In this document: positions 1 through 10,730 of the stretch, one piece after another | Position numbering within the stretch: the first letter of the stretch is position 1 | Layout of the letters: each line of letters opens with the position of its first letter | Assembly (NCBI RefSeq): GCF_042100115.1 | Contig: NC_091281.1 | Span: 1,798,001-1,862,000 of the forward strand | DNA: 64,000 nucleotides | Source: Alternaria dauci | Taxonomy: Eukaryota > Ascomycota > Dothideomycetes > Pleosporales > Pleosporaceae | Direction of reading: 5' to 3' | Position numbers and translations under genes: made by a program | Notes under the pieces: model-generated | Told to the model about the DNA's origin: nothing | What the model saw: the letters and a program-made list of their open reading frames with translations, nothing else | Databases searched by the model: none

Positions 1-1987
1 CGAGGAGCTGCATGAGTTCCAGGGGCGCAAGAGGAAGGAGTTCGAGGACTATGTACGGCGGAATCGCATCAACATGAACAACTGGATGCGCTATGCTTCC
101 TGGGAACTCGAGCAGAAGGAGTTTAGGCGCGCTCGGTCTATCTTCGAAAGAGCTCTGGACGTATGTATTCCTTATACAGACTATATACGAGGCAATACTG
201 ACTCCCACTAGGTAGACTCCACGTCAGTCCCGCTATGGCTGAGGTACATTGAGAGCGAGATGAAGCATCGCAACGTCCAGCACGCCCGCAACCTTCTCGA
301 TCGCGCCGTCACCATCCTCCCACGAGTCGACAAGCTGTGGTACAAGTATGTCTACATGGAGGAGACGCTTGGCAACATTGACGGTGCCCGCTCCGTCTTC
401 GAGCGCTGGATGCAATGGGAGCCCGAGGAGGCAGCATGGAGCTCATACATCAAGCTCGAGAAGCGCCACGGCGAATTCGAGCGATGCCGCGCCATCTTCG
501 AGCGCTTCACAGTCGTACACCCCGAACCCAAGAACTGGATCAAATGGGCCAAGTTTGAGGAGGAGCACGGCACCAGCGACCTCGTGCGCGATGTCTATGG
601 CACCGCTGTTACGACACTCGGGGACGAGTTCATGGACGAGAAGCTCTTCATGGCATACGCAAAGTTTGAGGCTAGACTGAAAGAGCTGGAGCGTGCCCGA
701 GCCATTTACAAATTCGCCCTTGATCGCATGCCAAGGTCGAAATCAGTTAATCTGCACAAGGCCTTTACGACGTTCGAGAAGCAGTACGGAGACCGAGATG
801 GTATCGAAGATGTCATTCTGTCCAAACGGCGAGTGCACTACGAGGAGCAGATCAAGGAGAACCCAAAGAACTACGACAGCTGGATCGATTTCGCCCGGCT
901 AGAAGAGACGTCTGGTAACACCGACCGCGTGCGAGACGTCTACGAAAGAGCCATTGCGCAAATCCCCCCAACGCAAGAAAAGCGCCATTGGCGACGGTAC
1001 ATATATCTCTGGCTTTTCTACGCCGTCTGGGAAGAAACAGAATCTCGCGATATCGAACGCACACGTCAAATCTACCAAGAGTGCATACGCCTCTTGCCCC
1101 ACAAACGCTTCACATTCGGCAAAGTGTGGCTAGCATTCGCCCACTTCCTGGTCCGACAGGGCGAACTGACTGCTGCGCGCAAACTGCTCGGTCAGAGCTT
1201 GGGCATGTGTCCAAAGGACAAGTTGTTCAAGGGCTACATTGAGCTGGAAATGAAACTCTTTGAGTTTAATCGCTGTCGCCAGTTGTACACAAAGTACATT
1301 GAATGGAATGGGTCAAACTGCCATACCTGGATCAATTTTGCGAATCTAGAGCGCGGCCTCGATGATCTGGATCGCGCGCGCAGCATCTTTGAAATCGCGG
1401 TCGAGCAACCGGACATGGATATGCCGGAAGTGTTATGGAAAGCTTACATTGACTTTGAAGAAGGAGAGGGTGAATACGAACGTACACGCGCGTTGTACGA
1501 GAGGCTGTTGGCCAAGACGGATCACGTCAAGGTCTGGCTTTCCTACGCACAATTCGAGCTTGGCGTCCCAGACGAAACTACAGCAGCTCAAGAAGACGAC
1601 GATAACGAGACAATCAGCGACGCGGCCAAATCCCGTGCGCGCACCGTCTTCGACCGCGCACACGCCCGACTCAAGGACCGCGAGCTCAAAGAGGATAGAG
1701 TCGCGCTGCTCGCTGCGTGGAAAGCGTTTGAGGATGTACATGGGACAGAGGAGGACAAGAAGAAGATTGAGGGACAGATGCCGAGGAAAGTTAAGAAGAG
1801 GAGGAAGTTGGATGATGATAGTTTTGAGGAGTATGTCGATTATGTGTTCCCGGCTGATGATGAGAGTGCGGCGAAGTTGTCCAAGTTGTTGGCGAATGCG
1901 CAGAGGTGGAAGATGGCGCAGGCGCAGCAGGCGGCGCAAGCGCAGGCGCAAGAGGCGGGAGAGGGTGCGGGTGGGGAAGGGGAGTGA
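1..1987 (+). CDS. CLF1: Pre-mRNA splicing factor CLF1/Syf3 (crooked-neck), 5' partial
   Basis: This is the C-terminal 644 residues of the HAT-repeat scaffold of the NineTeen complex, which acts in nuclear spliceosome assembly. The frame opens at base 2; exon 1 runs to 160, an intron with GTATGT...CCACTAG ends occupies 161-211, and exon 2 runs from 212 to the TGA at 1985-1987. The two exons join in phase 0 ([17 protein letters not shown]). Tandem HAT motifs with conserved W, Y/F, A and P residues fill most of the product (for example [32 protein letters not shown]). The tail holds a basic KVKKRRK stretch and an Ala/Gln-rich end. The N-terminus lies outside the window. Family assignment is firm; the residue count is by hand. 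Confidence 0.95.
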
Positions 1988-3200
1988 GACGGATTAGCAT
2001 CGTTTATAGGATGGTTATGCAATGGTGTGAGGGTCTGCGCCATACAATCGATCGGTTTACATCTGCTCTTTGCATCTGATGATCTATCTTGCTGTGTTCA
2101 TGCTAGCTAGATATTAAAGTGAGACGAGCGTGCATGTTTCTGGTTCGCTCGAGACACTCTGATGTTGGTAATTAGAGAAGAATTTTTATCACGCAGTCTG
2201 GGACGTTTGTGTATGGAAATTTGGCTGCTGGTTTTGTAGTGGAGCAGATTGGTTTGCCGGCTTGGAAAATGGGTGATGGGGAAGAGACAAGGAATGGGGT
2301 CAGAGTGGTGGAGCGTCTGGATGAGTATAGAGAGGGGCTGAGGACATCTGAGAGAGGTTGAAGATCATGCTTGAGGCGGGAAGAGACTAACGCGGGAACA
2401 GCAGACAACAATTGTCGAGCTTGAAGTGGAAGGAGTGAGCTTGGATCTCCTTTGTCGACCAACAGGTATCTGGAAAAGAGTTCCTACGCAGAAATCCCCC
2501 TCCCACAGTCGATCCGGGAGTAAAAAACATGACTTTCATCACTAATCAGCAAGTCCTGGCGCAGTAAGAAACAAGTCTCAAAGCAGATGTCATCCAGGAG
2601 TATCCAGTTTGTTCCATATCAGTCGTGTCAGGCTCAGAAACTGGCTACCAGGTTGACAGGTGATAAACGAACAAGAGACATCGAAGAGTAGGTGCGATGG
2701 AAACCTCGGCATTCGTAATCATGATCAAGGGATTGGTGCGCTGACAAGATGACCAAGATTGGAGGCAGGAGAGAGGTGTAGATATGGCGGCTTTCGCTGA
2801 CTACCGCGATAAGCAAGAAGATCCTTGGTACGTGTTGAAACAGGGAAATTTCACGGGTCCGAATGACCCATCACCTGTCATGGAGGGCGATGAGTCAGAT
2901 CAAGCGACAAAACCATTTATGATTCATATATGAGTCAAGAAACAGGAACTTCAAGCGAGACAAGAACAATAACATCACGGCATACAGTAGTGTGAGAGTG
3001 CTTGCGACGTCATGTAGGCTGGTTGCGAAAGTGGTTTATTGAATCCACTGTCTTGTCCGTTTCTGATCTACGATCATTATCCTTCGACTGCTTGAAAAGA
3101 AACGCCCGGCTATCAGGCTAGGCATTAATCTCAACAGATAGCCATATGTGGGTCCCAGTAGTCGACATGGAATTTTGTAGCAACGATCAGGATAGCCTCG
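1988..3200. other. Intergenic stretch, no gene seen
   Basis: About 1.2 kb between CLF1 and the small-gene cluster. The CLF1 3' UTR must lie at its left edge. Only short open frames occur on either strand, without splice-linked extension or recognisable motifs. Confidence 0.5.
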
Positions 3201-3697
3201 CTACTCGTAATCCACTTCCTGCGCATGCTGCAAAGACTGTTTGTTTGCGTGCTCTGAGATTCGTCAGTGTGTAGAACGCTTCTGACCATGTAACTTCCAC
3301 TCACTCATGTGTGAAGTCATCATGATGCGCAGAGCATCAATCAAGGACTGGTATGCGCCCTCTATGTCGGACTCTTTATGCGCTTCCGACTCTAATAGAG
3401 GTTTCCACGAGGGATAGAGGTTGGGTGTATTGTCGCGGGCGTCGGGGTAGACGATGAGCGAGGCAATTGTCATGTCATTAAGCTCTCCGTTCTCATCTTT
3501 GTCGAAGCTGCCCAGGTGATGACGACATCGAAATCGTATTCACTGTAGGCTGCCTTTGCCTCGCCTACCAAAGATGTTAGGCATTTAGTGGGATCGCGGA
3601 CTGGACCAAACCTACTGAGCACTCTAGCTTTCAACAGCTCTTCGTACTGGTCCCGAGCCAGCTTGTCGTGGAAGGAAGGCCCATAGATAGAAGACAT
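3201..3697 (-). pseudogene. Small 3-exon family member, copy 1, frameshifted
   Basis: Unknown function. Exon 1 is 3616-3697 (MSSIYGPSFHDKL...), intron 3565-3615, exon 2 3305-3564, intron 3254-3304, exon 3 3201-3253 ending in TAG. Both introns sit in phase 1 at the same relative places as in the paralogues at 3899, 5082 and 39684. Intron 1 splits the Ser/Thr codon before the small hydrophobic block. Exon 2 is 260 bases, one short of a multiple of three, so the frame changes near base 3510. Upstream it reads YDFDVVITW; downstream it reads DMTIASLIVYPDARD, matching VFDV and HVVVYPNTQ of the 5082 copy. The simplest reading is a one-base deletion, in the genome or in the assembly. It is head-to-head with copy 2, about 200 bases apart. 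Confidence 0.6.
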
Positions 3698-3898
3698 TTT
3701 CGCTGCCGCTGAGAAAGGGTTCGAGGTCGGGTGTGAGACTGAATGACACAAAGTGAAGGTGAGTCCAACAAAGCGTTTGGCGAGGTGCTTGGGTAAACAA
3801 GAGATTTTTCGCGCAGCAACTTTAACTCTTCTACTCCAGCTATCACGATTCCATTGAACACACAATACTCGACAGCAATATCAAGCACTACTACCACC

Positions 3899-4416
3899 AT
3901 GGCCATGTCCAAGTACGAGACCATTATTTGGGAGGAGAAGATGAAAGAACAAATCTTGTGTATGTGATTTGCAGCTTTTGACATGTCCAACGTTCAGTGC
4001 TAACTCGAGCAGCCCACGCCCGTATTGCGTTTGCCGACAAGCTCGCCCCGACTTCTACCCTCGACATTATCAGCACTGAGGTCCGGCGTGATTTCTTTAC
4101 GAATTACATAAGCTATGTCATCATGGTCGACCCCCAGAGAACCACCGAGTGCAAAGTTCTTCTTCCTTCCGAGGAAAGCTGCGCTGTGAGTATCAGCTTG
4201 GAGAAACTGCTGAAGGTTCTGCGCAAGGACCTGGTTTCTCGCATGGGTAAGTCTCGATACATATTACTCATGAGTATCCTGCTGTACGGTGCTGATGCCA
4301 TGTTCTTCGACACAGAAAAACTTGCAAAAGAAGTCAACCGAGAGACACGTGCTATGGTGGGAGATCATTCTAGCTCCGCCAGAACGGGCGATTTCGGCAA
4401 ATACTCTCAGTTTTGA
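3899..4416 (+). CDS. Small 3-exon family member, copy 2 (131 aa, unknown function)
   Basis: Exons are 3899-3959, 4013-4246 and 4316-4416, giving 131 residues; both introns (53 and 69 bases) are phase 1. The product starts MAMSKYETIIWEEKMKEQIL, then SHARIAF, a middle block with YVIMVDPQ, a Leu-rich amphipathic segment (LEKLLKVLRKDL) and a charged C-terminus. No signal peptide or membrane segment is visible. The start was chosen because the same ATG context and N-terminal exon recur in the copies at 4549 and 6212. I recognise no known domain. The conserved exon layout in paralogues argues that it is a real gene. Confidence 0.65.
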
Positions 4417-4530
4417 ATGTTCCTGTCACCTCCAACAGATACTGGAGGCTACTGAGAAGCGCTTGAGAGAAGCGAGAATGAAATAGGTGTAGCAACTTCG
4501 CATATAAACTGGCGAGCAAATAATTCGATA

Positions 4531-4612
4531 CCAAGTACTACTGCCACCATGAACATGTCTGAGTATTAGACCGTTCTCTGAGAGGAGAAAATGAAAGAAA
4601 AAGTCCTGGAAA
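4531..4612 (+). pseudogene. Relic of small family exon 1 (copy 3)
   Basis: This stretch closely matches the start of copy 2 (3881-3960), including the bases before the ATG at 4549. The codons for Tyr-Glu and Ile-Trp-Glu have become TAT-TAG and CTC-TGA-GAG, so two stops interrupt it. Several differences are C-to-T or G-to-A transitions, as repeat-induced point mutation (RIP) would leave, but the sample is small. Downstream similarity fades; a possible exon-2 remnant (reading ITFFYPLP) lies near 4690-4740. Confidence 0.5.
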
Positions 4613-5081
4613 GCCGAGGTGGCACTCCATGAAGCAGCAAACAAAGCTATTATTTCTGACTCACAGGCCCCAGTCCAGTACGAGAAGATTGTTAAAGCAG
4701 ATACCATCTGTGAGATCACATTCTTCTACCCTTTGCCTTAATTACGTGATAGAATGTGGGTGCAGCTATGACGACGTCGAGAACCCAGCAGTGCATCGAC
4801 TTTGTTGTTATATGAGACACAGAGAAACAATGCAAGGGGAGCAAGCAGAATTGTTTTGCAAACGGCCACAGTACCTGTTACTAGTCTTCTGTCAAAGAGA
4901 GCGATGTTATATTTACCCGCGATTATGTGGAATCAAGTCGGACTGAAGGTAAAGGTGACGTCAAAAAGTCGCGTAGTATCCCACAAGTATTTGAACAGGT
5001 TTCGATTCTTTCAATCAGCCGTCCACTTTTTCCCTGCTACACCTAAAGCCGACTCAAAGTTCCCACACGGAAATAGACAAT

Positions 5082-5579
5082 ATGTCTTATTCGTACCAAG
5101 TCGAGGAGTTCCTCAAATCCAGCATTATCTGTAAGCTAGAACACGATCGTTTCCATGCTCATAGTACTGACGCCTCCAATAGCTCATGCTCGCGTCGTAT
5201 ACGGTTCCGAACACCCAGCTGGCTCTGTTTTCGATGTCGTTAGTAGTTCCCCAAAGCGCCACCGTTTTGTCTCTCACGTCGTCGTTTACCCCAACACACA
5301 ACCAGTCTCATCAGACGAGGTCGTATCCGGCAAGTGCGTTGGAGTACTGCGTTCCCAAGTGTTCAAAAGTATACTGCAAACCTACGAAGATCTCATCACC
5401 TTCTTGCGTACTGAAACTCTCGGTGCTATCGGTATGTAGGAGTAACATAACATAGAGAAACTAAAAGCTAACTGGACGCAGATAAAGAAGAGAGCGAGCA
5501 AGAGGACGAGGAAGAGAACGAGGAGGTTGATGAGGAGATGGAGGAGGGGAATATGGAAGAGGGAGATGGGGAGGACTAG
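5082..5579 (+). CDS. Small 3-exon family member, copy 4 (131 aa, acidic tail)
   Basis: Exons are 5082-5130, 5183-5431 and 5482-5579, giving 131 residues, the same length as copy 2. Introns of 52 and 50 bases are both phase 1 at the positions shared by the family. It begins MSYSYQVEEFLKSSII, continues SHARVVYGSEHPAGSVFDVV and SHVVVYPNTQ, has a helical segment (FKSILQTYEDLITFLR), and ends in about 30 mostly acidic residues rich in Glu. The acidic tail is specific to this copy; other members have shorter, mixed-charge ends. Function is unknown. No targeting signal is visible. Confidence 0.65.
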
Positions 5580-6211
5580 CACAGAACTGGCAAGTGATCC
5601 CTGATGGGCTTGATGGCACAAGATTAAGCTTCTCATCTGCCGAGAGATAGATCAAGTCATCAGAACGGTTCGTACTATTCATGTAAAGTTAGATGATGAA
5701 CTGGTTGCAGCGAAGTAAGAGTGAAGGTGGGGCGTTACATCTTGTTTTGTACAAAGGGTATTTATCCAAAGCCTCCAAATATTGCTTCTTCATCTTCTTT
5801 TTACGTGTAACCTGGAGATGTTGCGCGAAGACAGTAAAAAATATAGAAAACAGACCGGTTACCACGTAACTCGCATGTGCCCTATGAACCTCGAATGATG
5901 AGTGAGCTAGTCAGGACGGCAGTCCGGAATGTTGACATGAGTCTTTTGTCGTTGTATGCGCATACTTCCTCTTATATAATGCGCTGAACCATACTACAAA
6001 GTTCCACCAGTAAGACACGCAGCGATTGTTTTGTTTGCAAGTATCGTGTCGACTAATCCAAGATAGGTAAAAACGCGAGGTGAAGGTGAGTCGCGCTTTC
6101 AGCCCTTGAAAAAGCTTGTCACGCAAGCAGCTGCAACCCCTCTGCCTCACTCGTACAAGATTTTAGGATCTCATCAGAAACGTTCCGATATCAGCAGAAA
6201 GCATCTCCGCC
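5580..6211. other. Intergenic stretch between family copies 4 and 5
   Basis: About 630 bases, with no open frame that connects by splice sites and no recognisable repeat. It presumably holds the 3' UTR of the 5082 gene. Confidence 0.4.
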
Positions 6212-6630
6212 ATGCCGAAGTCCAAAATCGTTATGTGGGAGAACGAGATGAGAGAGTAGATCTTGAGCACGTACATGCCTATCAGGTTGGTATATCTAAC
6301 GCTCAAAGCTAACGGTATCAGCGAACTTCTGTGTTCTGTTCGCTGGCTGAAGAGATCTCTGTGGCGTGTGTCCTTCATGTTGTTGTCATGAGGATGCTAA
6401 AGACAGAAGAATTGGGTTACTCAGCTCGCGTTGTCCTCACCAATCCATCAATCAAAGCTCCTTCTAGGCTTTTGTTCAGTGACGCGATCACGAGCTCCGT
6501 TGTAAAGAGTCTGGTGTTTCTTCTGCACAGGTCGCGCTTGATGCTGGCTGACCACTTCGGTAAGACTCTATACATACTCTTCAAAGAATCCCAGTGTACG
6601 GCACTGACGTCGGGTGTTTGAATACAGATG
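6212..6630 (+). pseudogene. Relic of small family gene (copy 5)
   Basis: The segment starts MPKSKIVMWENEMRE and then meets TAG where copy 2 has a Gln codon, followed by ATC TTG as in copy 2. The expected intron donor reads GCACGT instead of GT, while the acceptor side (CTAACGGTATCAG) is intact. Further on, one frame reads LGYSARVVLTNPS and SSVVKSLVFLLH, which aligns with the HVVVY block and the helical segment of other members. With stops and at least one frame change it cannot encode a full product. It is a decayed tandem duplicate. Confidence 0.5.
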
Positions 6631-6968
6631 AATAGGATGAGACGAACGAGCTTTATATTTGAGTTCCAGATCGCGTTTCACGCTGTCGAAGCCGATCTTC
6701 CGGACTTGGAGCACCTGGCGACGAGCTGAATCTCTCCGGATGGAATTGGCTGATTGGGTGGTAGTACAGAAGATAGATCGAGAAGAAGCAATATGGGTGC
6801 AGGCGGCGGATACAGGGTTTCAAAAGGGACATAGCTCCTACTCAGATGAAATGAGAACAACGTGCCATGACACAATATCTTCTGTACAAACCGTTCTCTA
6901 TCACACACTCGAAACAATTTCTCCCCGTCAACAACACGCCGCTCATCTCACGTCTCCCACAAGTCCAC
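6631..6968. other. Intergenic stretch
   Basis: About 340 bases between the family relic and the stop codon of the pectate lyase gene. It should contain the lyase 3' UTR. Nothing else recognised. Confidence 0.4.
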
Positions 6969-7964
6969 CTAGAACTTCAACTTGTTCCCCGCATTGGCCA
7001 CCACCGCCGCCTTTACATTCCCACTCCCCAGCTTCGTATACGTATACGGAACCGAGGTCAAAGTACCATTCGGTGCAGTATTCGTTCCCTCACCAAGACT
7101 CACATCATTGACAACAGCGTATCCCGTCACTTTCCCATCGTACCAGCCAATGTCTTCGGCAGTGTTCTCGAACACGGTGCTTTCAACTAGGATCTGGGCG
7201 CCCTGACGCGTGTTGATGCCGTTGGTGAAGACGCCGTTGTAGTAGCCTGGTTTTTGGTTAAGCAGAGCGAAATACTATGGGAGGGAAAACGACGTACTGT
7301 TGAATATGTGGGCAGTTCCGAAACGGATAGATGGAGTGCGCGAACTGATGTTGTTCCAGTAGTTGTTCGCATAGGTTACGTGGAGATGTCCTGTATCTTG
7401 AGCGCCGTTGTTGTCAGAATGGCCGACCAAAGATGCCTTGTAGTGGTCGTGGATATAGCTGTTAGAGATGGTAACCCAGTCTGAAGCATGCGAAACGTCG
7501 ATGAGGCCATCATAGTAATCCTTGTCGTGATCAACATCAGAAGATACATCAACATGGTCCACCCAGACATTGGTCGATGCCTGGATACCAATCGCATCGC
7601 CATTCTCCGCCAGAACTTTAGAGATTTTCAGATTCTGGATGACAACGTTCTCGGCCTTGTCGACGTACAGACCCACGTTTGTGAGCGAGGCGCTGGAATC
7701 CGTGCCGAGGATAGACTTGTTGGAGCCGATGTTGACTTTTGCGGGCCCAGTGATGGCACCCTTGATGTAAATGACCTTGGCCGTCGTATCTGTTTTCTTG
7801 CCGACGGCCGCAGTGAATTCAGCCAAGGACGCGACAGTCGTGGTCGTACCACCTTTTCCACCCGTGGTGCCGCCGTTCTGAGACGCGTAGCCAACAGGAG
7901 AGCCTAGCTGAGCGGCAGCAACGGAAACGAGAAGTGCAACACTGGCAAAGATTGGCGTCTTCAT
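6969..7964 (-). CDS. Secreted pectate lyase, polysaccharide lyase family 1 (314 aa)
   Basis: Cleaves polygalacturonate by Ca2+-dependent beta-elimination outside the cell. Exon 1 is 7298-7964, the intron 7247-7297 (GTACGT...AACCAG, 51 bases), exon 2 6969-7246; the junction splits a Ser codon in phase 1. Residues 1-18 form a signal peptide (MKTPIFASVALLVSVAAA). PL1 marks follow: VWVDHVDV near residue 133, DGLIDV near 152 with WVTISNSYIHDH just after, and SRTPSIRFG near 208, which carries the catalytic-arginine RxPxxR pattern of the parallel beta-helix family. Length is normal for fungal PL1. Such enzymes are typical of plant-associated or saprotrophic fungi. Confident at family level. Confidence 0.93.
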
Positions 7965-8573
7965 TGTGCCAGTGGAAGTGAGGATGTGTGTACGAAGATG
8001 GGTATCTCTTCGTTGCCCTCAGGGTCCTCGTCTTTTTAAACATTTTACAGAAGCTCAGTATATCGCTTGGCAGATCAGGTCGAAGACGTGATTCAAGCAA
8101 CATTGGCGAAGCTTGTCAATGTCAAGGCCTAGCTCGTCTGCGGAACGATTTAGTCCACGAACAGGGCCTACCCCTCACACACACAACACATGGTGGGTTC
8201 CGCCAATCAGAACTGGCAAACTGGCGTGAGAACAGTTCCAAATGACGCAAAGTGATTGAAACGCGCCTATTCAGGCACCAGGTCGATACCAGGGTACAGT
8301 CGCACTGCATAATTGGATAGTCCGATTTGTTAGATGGCCGTCGGCAGACAGACTGACTAGCCGAATCTGAAACATGGGGTACGTCCTTTTCGTGTTTCGG
8401 GCTTGTTGTAAATTGGACATTAATCAATTCGACAAGATGAGCAAGTACAAGTTTTTCCGGTTCGTGCTTAATCTGTTGCCGATCAAATCATTGAGATTGG
8501 TTGTAGTGTGGTGGTGTGAAGAAGCGCGTCGTTAACACAAGCACTTGCCGCATTAGTGTTCCTTTCTATCAAC
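7965..8573. other. Upstream region of the pectate lyase gene
   Basis: About 600 bases holding the lyase promoter and 5' UTR. I see no operator motif I can name with confidence and no further coding exon. Confidence 0.4.
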
Positions 8574-8735
8574 ATGGCTACAGTCCAAGTCAAGATCAAC
8601 GGTGGTCATTTAAGCTACCGTGATGAGAGACTGAGAACAGCGGCTTTTCCATTAGTTGGACGACCATTGTCGGGGTACTGCCCTTGGTTTAGACGACCAC
8701 TTGGCTTTGGACAGTGTTGGCAAGGAGCAGTGTAG
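8574..8735 (+). CDS. Possible small protein (53 aa), weakly supported
   Basis: A short frame beginning MATVQVKINGGHLSYRDERL and ending QCWQGAV. The ATG follows a pyrimidine-rich leader (TTCCTTTCTATCAACATGG) that resembles fungal start contexts, and the N-terminus looks protein-like. It may instead be a first exon or chance. No family recognised. Confidence 0.2.
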   Translation: MATVQVKINGGHLSYRDERLRTAAFPLVGRPLSGYCPWFRRPLGFGQCWQGAV

Positions 8736-8920
8736 GACAACCTTCGAGTATCAGCGGACGTTTGTAGGATATCTTGAAATGAGGCAGAGGAAGTACAGAA
8801 ACTTCCATGGCTCAAAGGCTCCCGAAGACCGACGCGTAGGGTGATCAAAGTTGTATAATGTCTCTCCATGCACCACAAATCTCCCACCCCAAAACATCCC
8901 TCTTTCTCCTCTCCACACCC

Positions 8921-10223
8921 TCAAAACAGCTCATCCTCATCCACCTTCTCCCCCCTCCGCCCCGCCAACCACACCCTCCCACTCTCATACGCGCCCAAAT
9001 ACAACCCGGCCCCAACAAACGTCCACACACCCCTCAACGCACCACCCCTCCACAACCCCCTCCACCCCTTCTCTTCCACAATCTCCTTGCCCACAGCCCA
9101 AGCACTCTTCCTTGCTTGCACAGAGCCCTTCAGCTTCTCCACCTTATCTCCCGACTCATTCCCAAGCGCATCTACTAAACCACTTTTCCCCTTCCCCCCA
9201 CCACCCCGTGCATCTCCCCCAGACTCAGCACCATCCCCCGCCGCCAACATAACCCTCGTCTTCACCACATCCACCGGCGTCGTCAGCACCGCACTCAGCG
9301 CCCCCGCCGTCCCCGCACTCAGCGCCGTCACACATCCCATTTCCACGATCCCACCCCGCGTCAACCCTTGCCTATCCCTATACGCCTTTATCCCTTCCTT
9401 GAGCCGTTCAAACAACGGGAACTGCATTGCTGTAAAAGGAAGATTGCGGCCGGCTAGTGCCGTGTAGCCGCGCCAGAGGGCGAGCGGGTTAGATCGGAAT
9501 TTGTGGAGGGTGGCGAGGGTGGCGTTGGTGGATGTGGAAGAAGAAGAGGGGGAAGAGACCATTTGTGCGTTTTGTTTTATGACTTCGGCGGGGGTGAGGA
9601 TGGCACAGGAGACTAGTTCTGCGAGGCTGGAGGCTGTGGCGTGGACGAACGGTATCGGAAGAATGGGTTGGTTGCTGGGGTTGGTGTTGAGGGTTGTGAG
9701 GAGGGATTTTGTGCGTTCGTAGGTGGTGAAGAAAGCTCCTGCTATATGGCGCGTTGTTGTTAAGTATGGTGTTGGATAGGGATGAGTGAGGTAAAGGGTG
9801 GCTTACAGCTAGGCAACGTAGCGATAATCACACTCCCAATACCTTGGTACACGCCGCGGAATAATTTGGGGTCGACTTTGCCGGTCCGGGTGTCTGTGTA
9901 GAGTTTCGCATATTGCGGACTTTGGATGCGTGTTTTTATCGTGTCGAGGGGGTAGACGAGGAGGTCTACTGTGAAGGCTGCTATTGCACCGGCCTTTTGT
10001 TCGTGTTAACACTACTCCCTTCTGTTCTCCTTCCCGATATCTCTTTCATTTTTCCGGAGTTGTTTCCTTGCTCTTTCTCGCTCTCTATTCTGCCTCGGAC
10101 AGATACATGTGCACGTGCTCATAGCCATGCCCAATGTGCGAGCAAGCCCGCCACCCAAGTGGTTGAATGAGTAGAAAACCAGAAACTCACAATTAGAATA
10201 TCTGAACTCGTATTACCAGACAT
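8921..10223 (-). CDS. Mitochondrial carrier, SAM transporter-like (Pet8/SLC25A26 type, 346 aa)
   Basis: An inner-membrane carrier with three carrier repeats. Exons are 10191-10223 (MSGNTSSDILI), 9807-9993 and 8921-9741; the introns are 9994-10190 (197 bases, GTGAGT donor) and 9742-9806 (65 bases). Phases close at 347 codons including the stop. The signatures are YPLDTIKTRIQS in repeat 1, LTPAEVIKQNAQ in repeat 2 and TTPVDVVKTRVML in repeat 3. The PAEVIKQ form of repeat 2 and NLPFTAMQFPLFE resemble yeast Pet8, which moves S-adenosylmethionine into mitochondria; substrate assignment is therefore inference. An insertion of Gly-rich sequence sits after repeat-3 VML. The 11-residue first exon and the long first intron are easily missed in annotation. 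Confidence 0.82.
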
Positions 10224-10730
10224 TTGAGCAAAAACGACACACAGATCCCTTGTACAAAACGCAATTGAAGAAACACGAGTTGTGTTGCTAGGATTATTTT
10301 GAAGCTACAAGGTTCTTCGATAAACATATGCATTACGTCACCGTGATCCTCAGAACTGTAACGCGTCTGCACGTGTGTCGAATTCTTGCAAGCGTACATG
10401 TCGGATAGGTGTCTATCTCGAGTTATATAATATGTTTGTATTTTTTTATATCTACTATCTTCTATCTTGTCCTGGTAGTGAACGCTTCAAATATAAAATC
10501 TCTCCCATGCCTCAGCACGCAGATACAAAAGGAAGGGGTATATCAACCTAACCCCATACCAACTTCAACTCCGCTTCCCAGAGAAAGAAAAATGTCCAGT
10601 CTCTCTTTCTCCAAAGACAAATCCCGACAACCCTCCATGCCCAGAAACGCCCAAACCCCACACTTTTCATAAGCCATATCAATCATGGATGCTCGCCCGC
10701 GACCATCATCGTCATCATCACACCCCCTTC
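10224..10730. other. Intergenic stretch
   Basis: About 500 bases holding the carrier promoter and the 3' UTR of the RING gene. AT-rich around 10430-10500. No gene recognised. Confidence 0.4.

Noticed and set aside
1433..1951. Long antisense frame opposite CLF1
   Set aside because: Shadow of a GC-biased coding strand; composition is Leu/Arg/His-rich and without motifs.
8868..9467. Plus-strand frames opposite the mitochondrial carrier
   Set aside because: Pro/Ser/His-rich shadow of the carrier exon.
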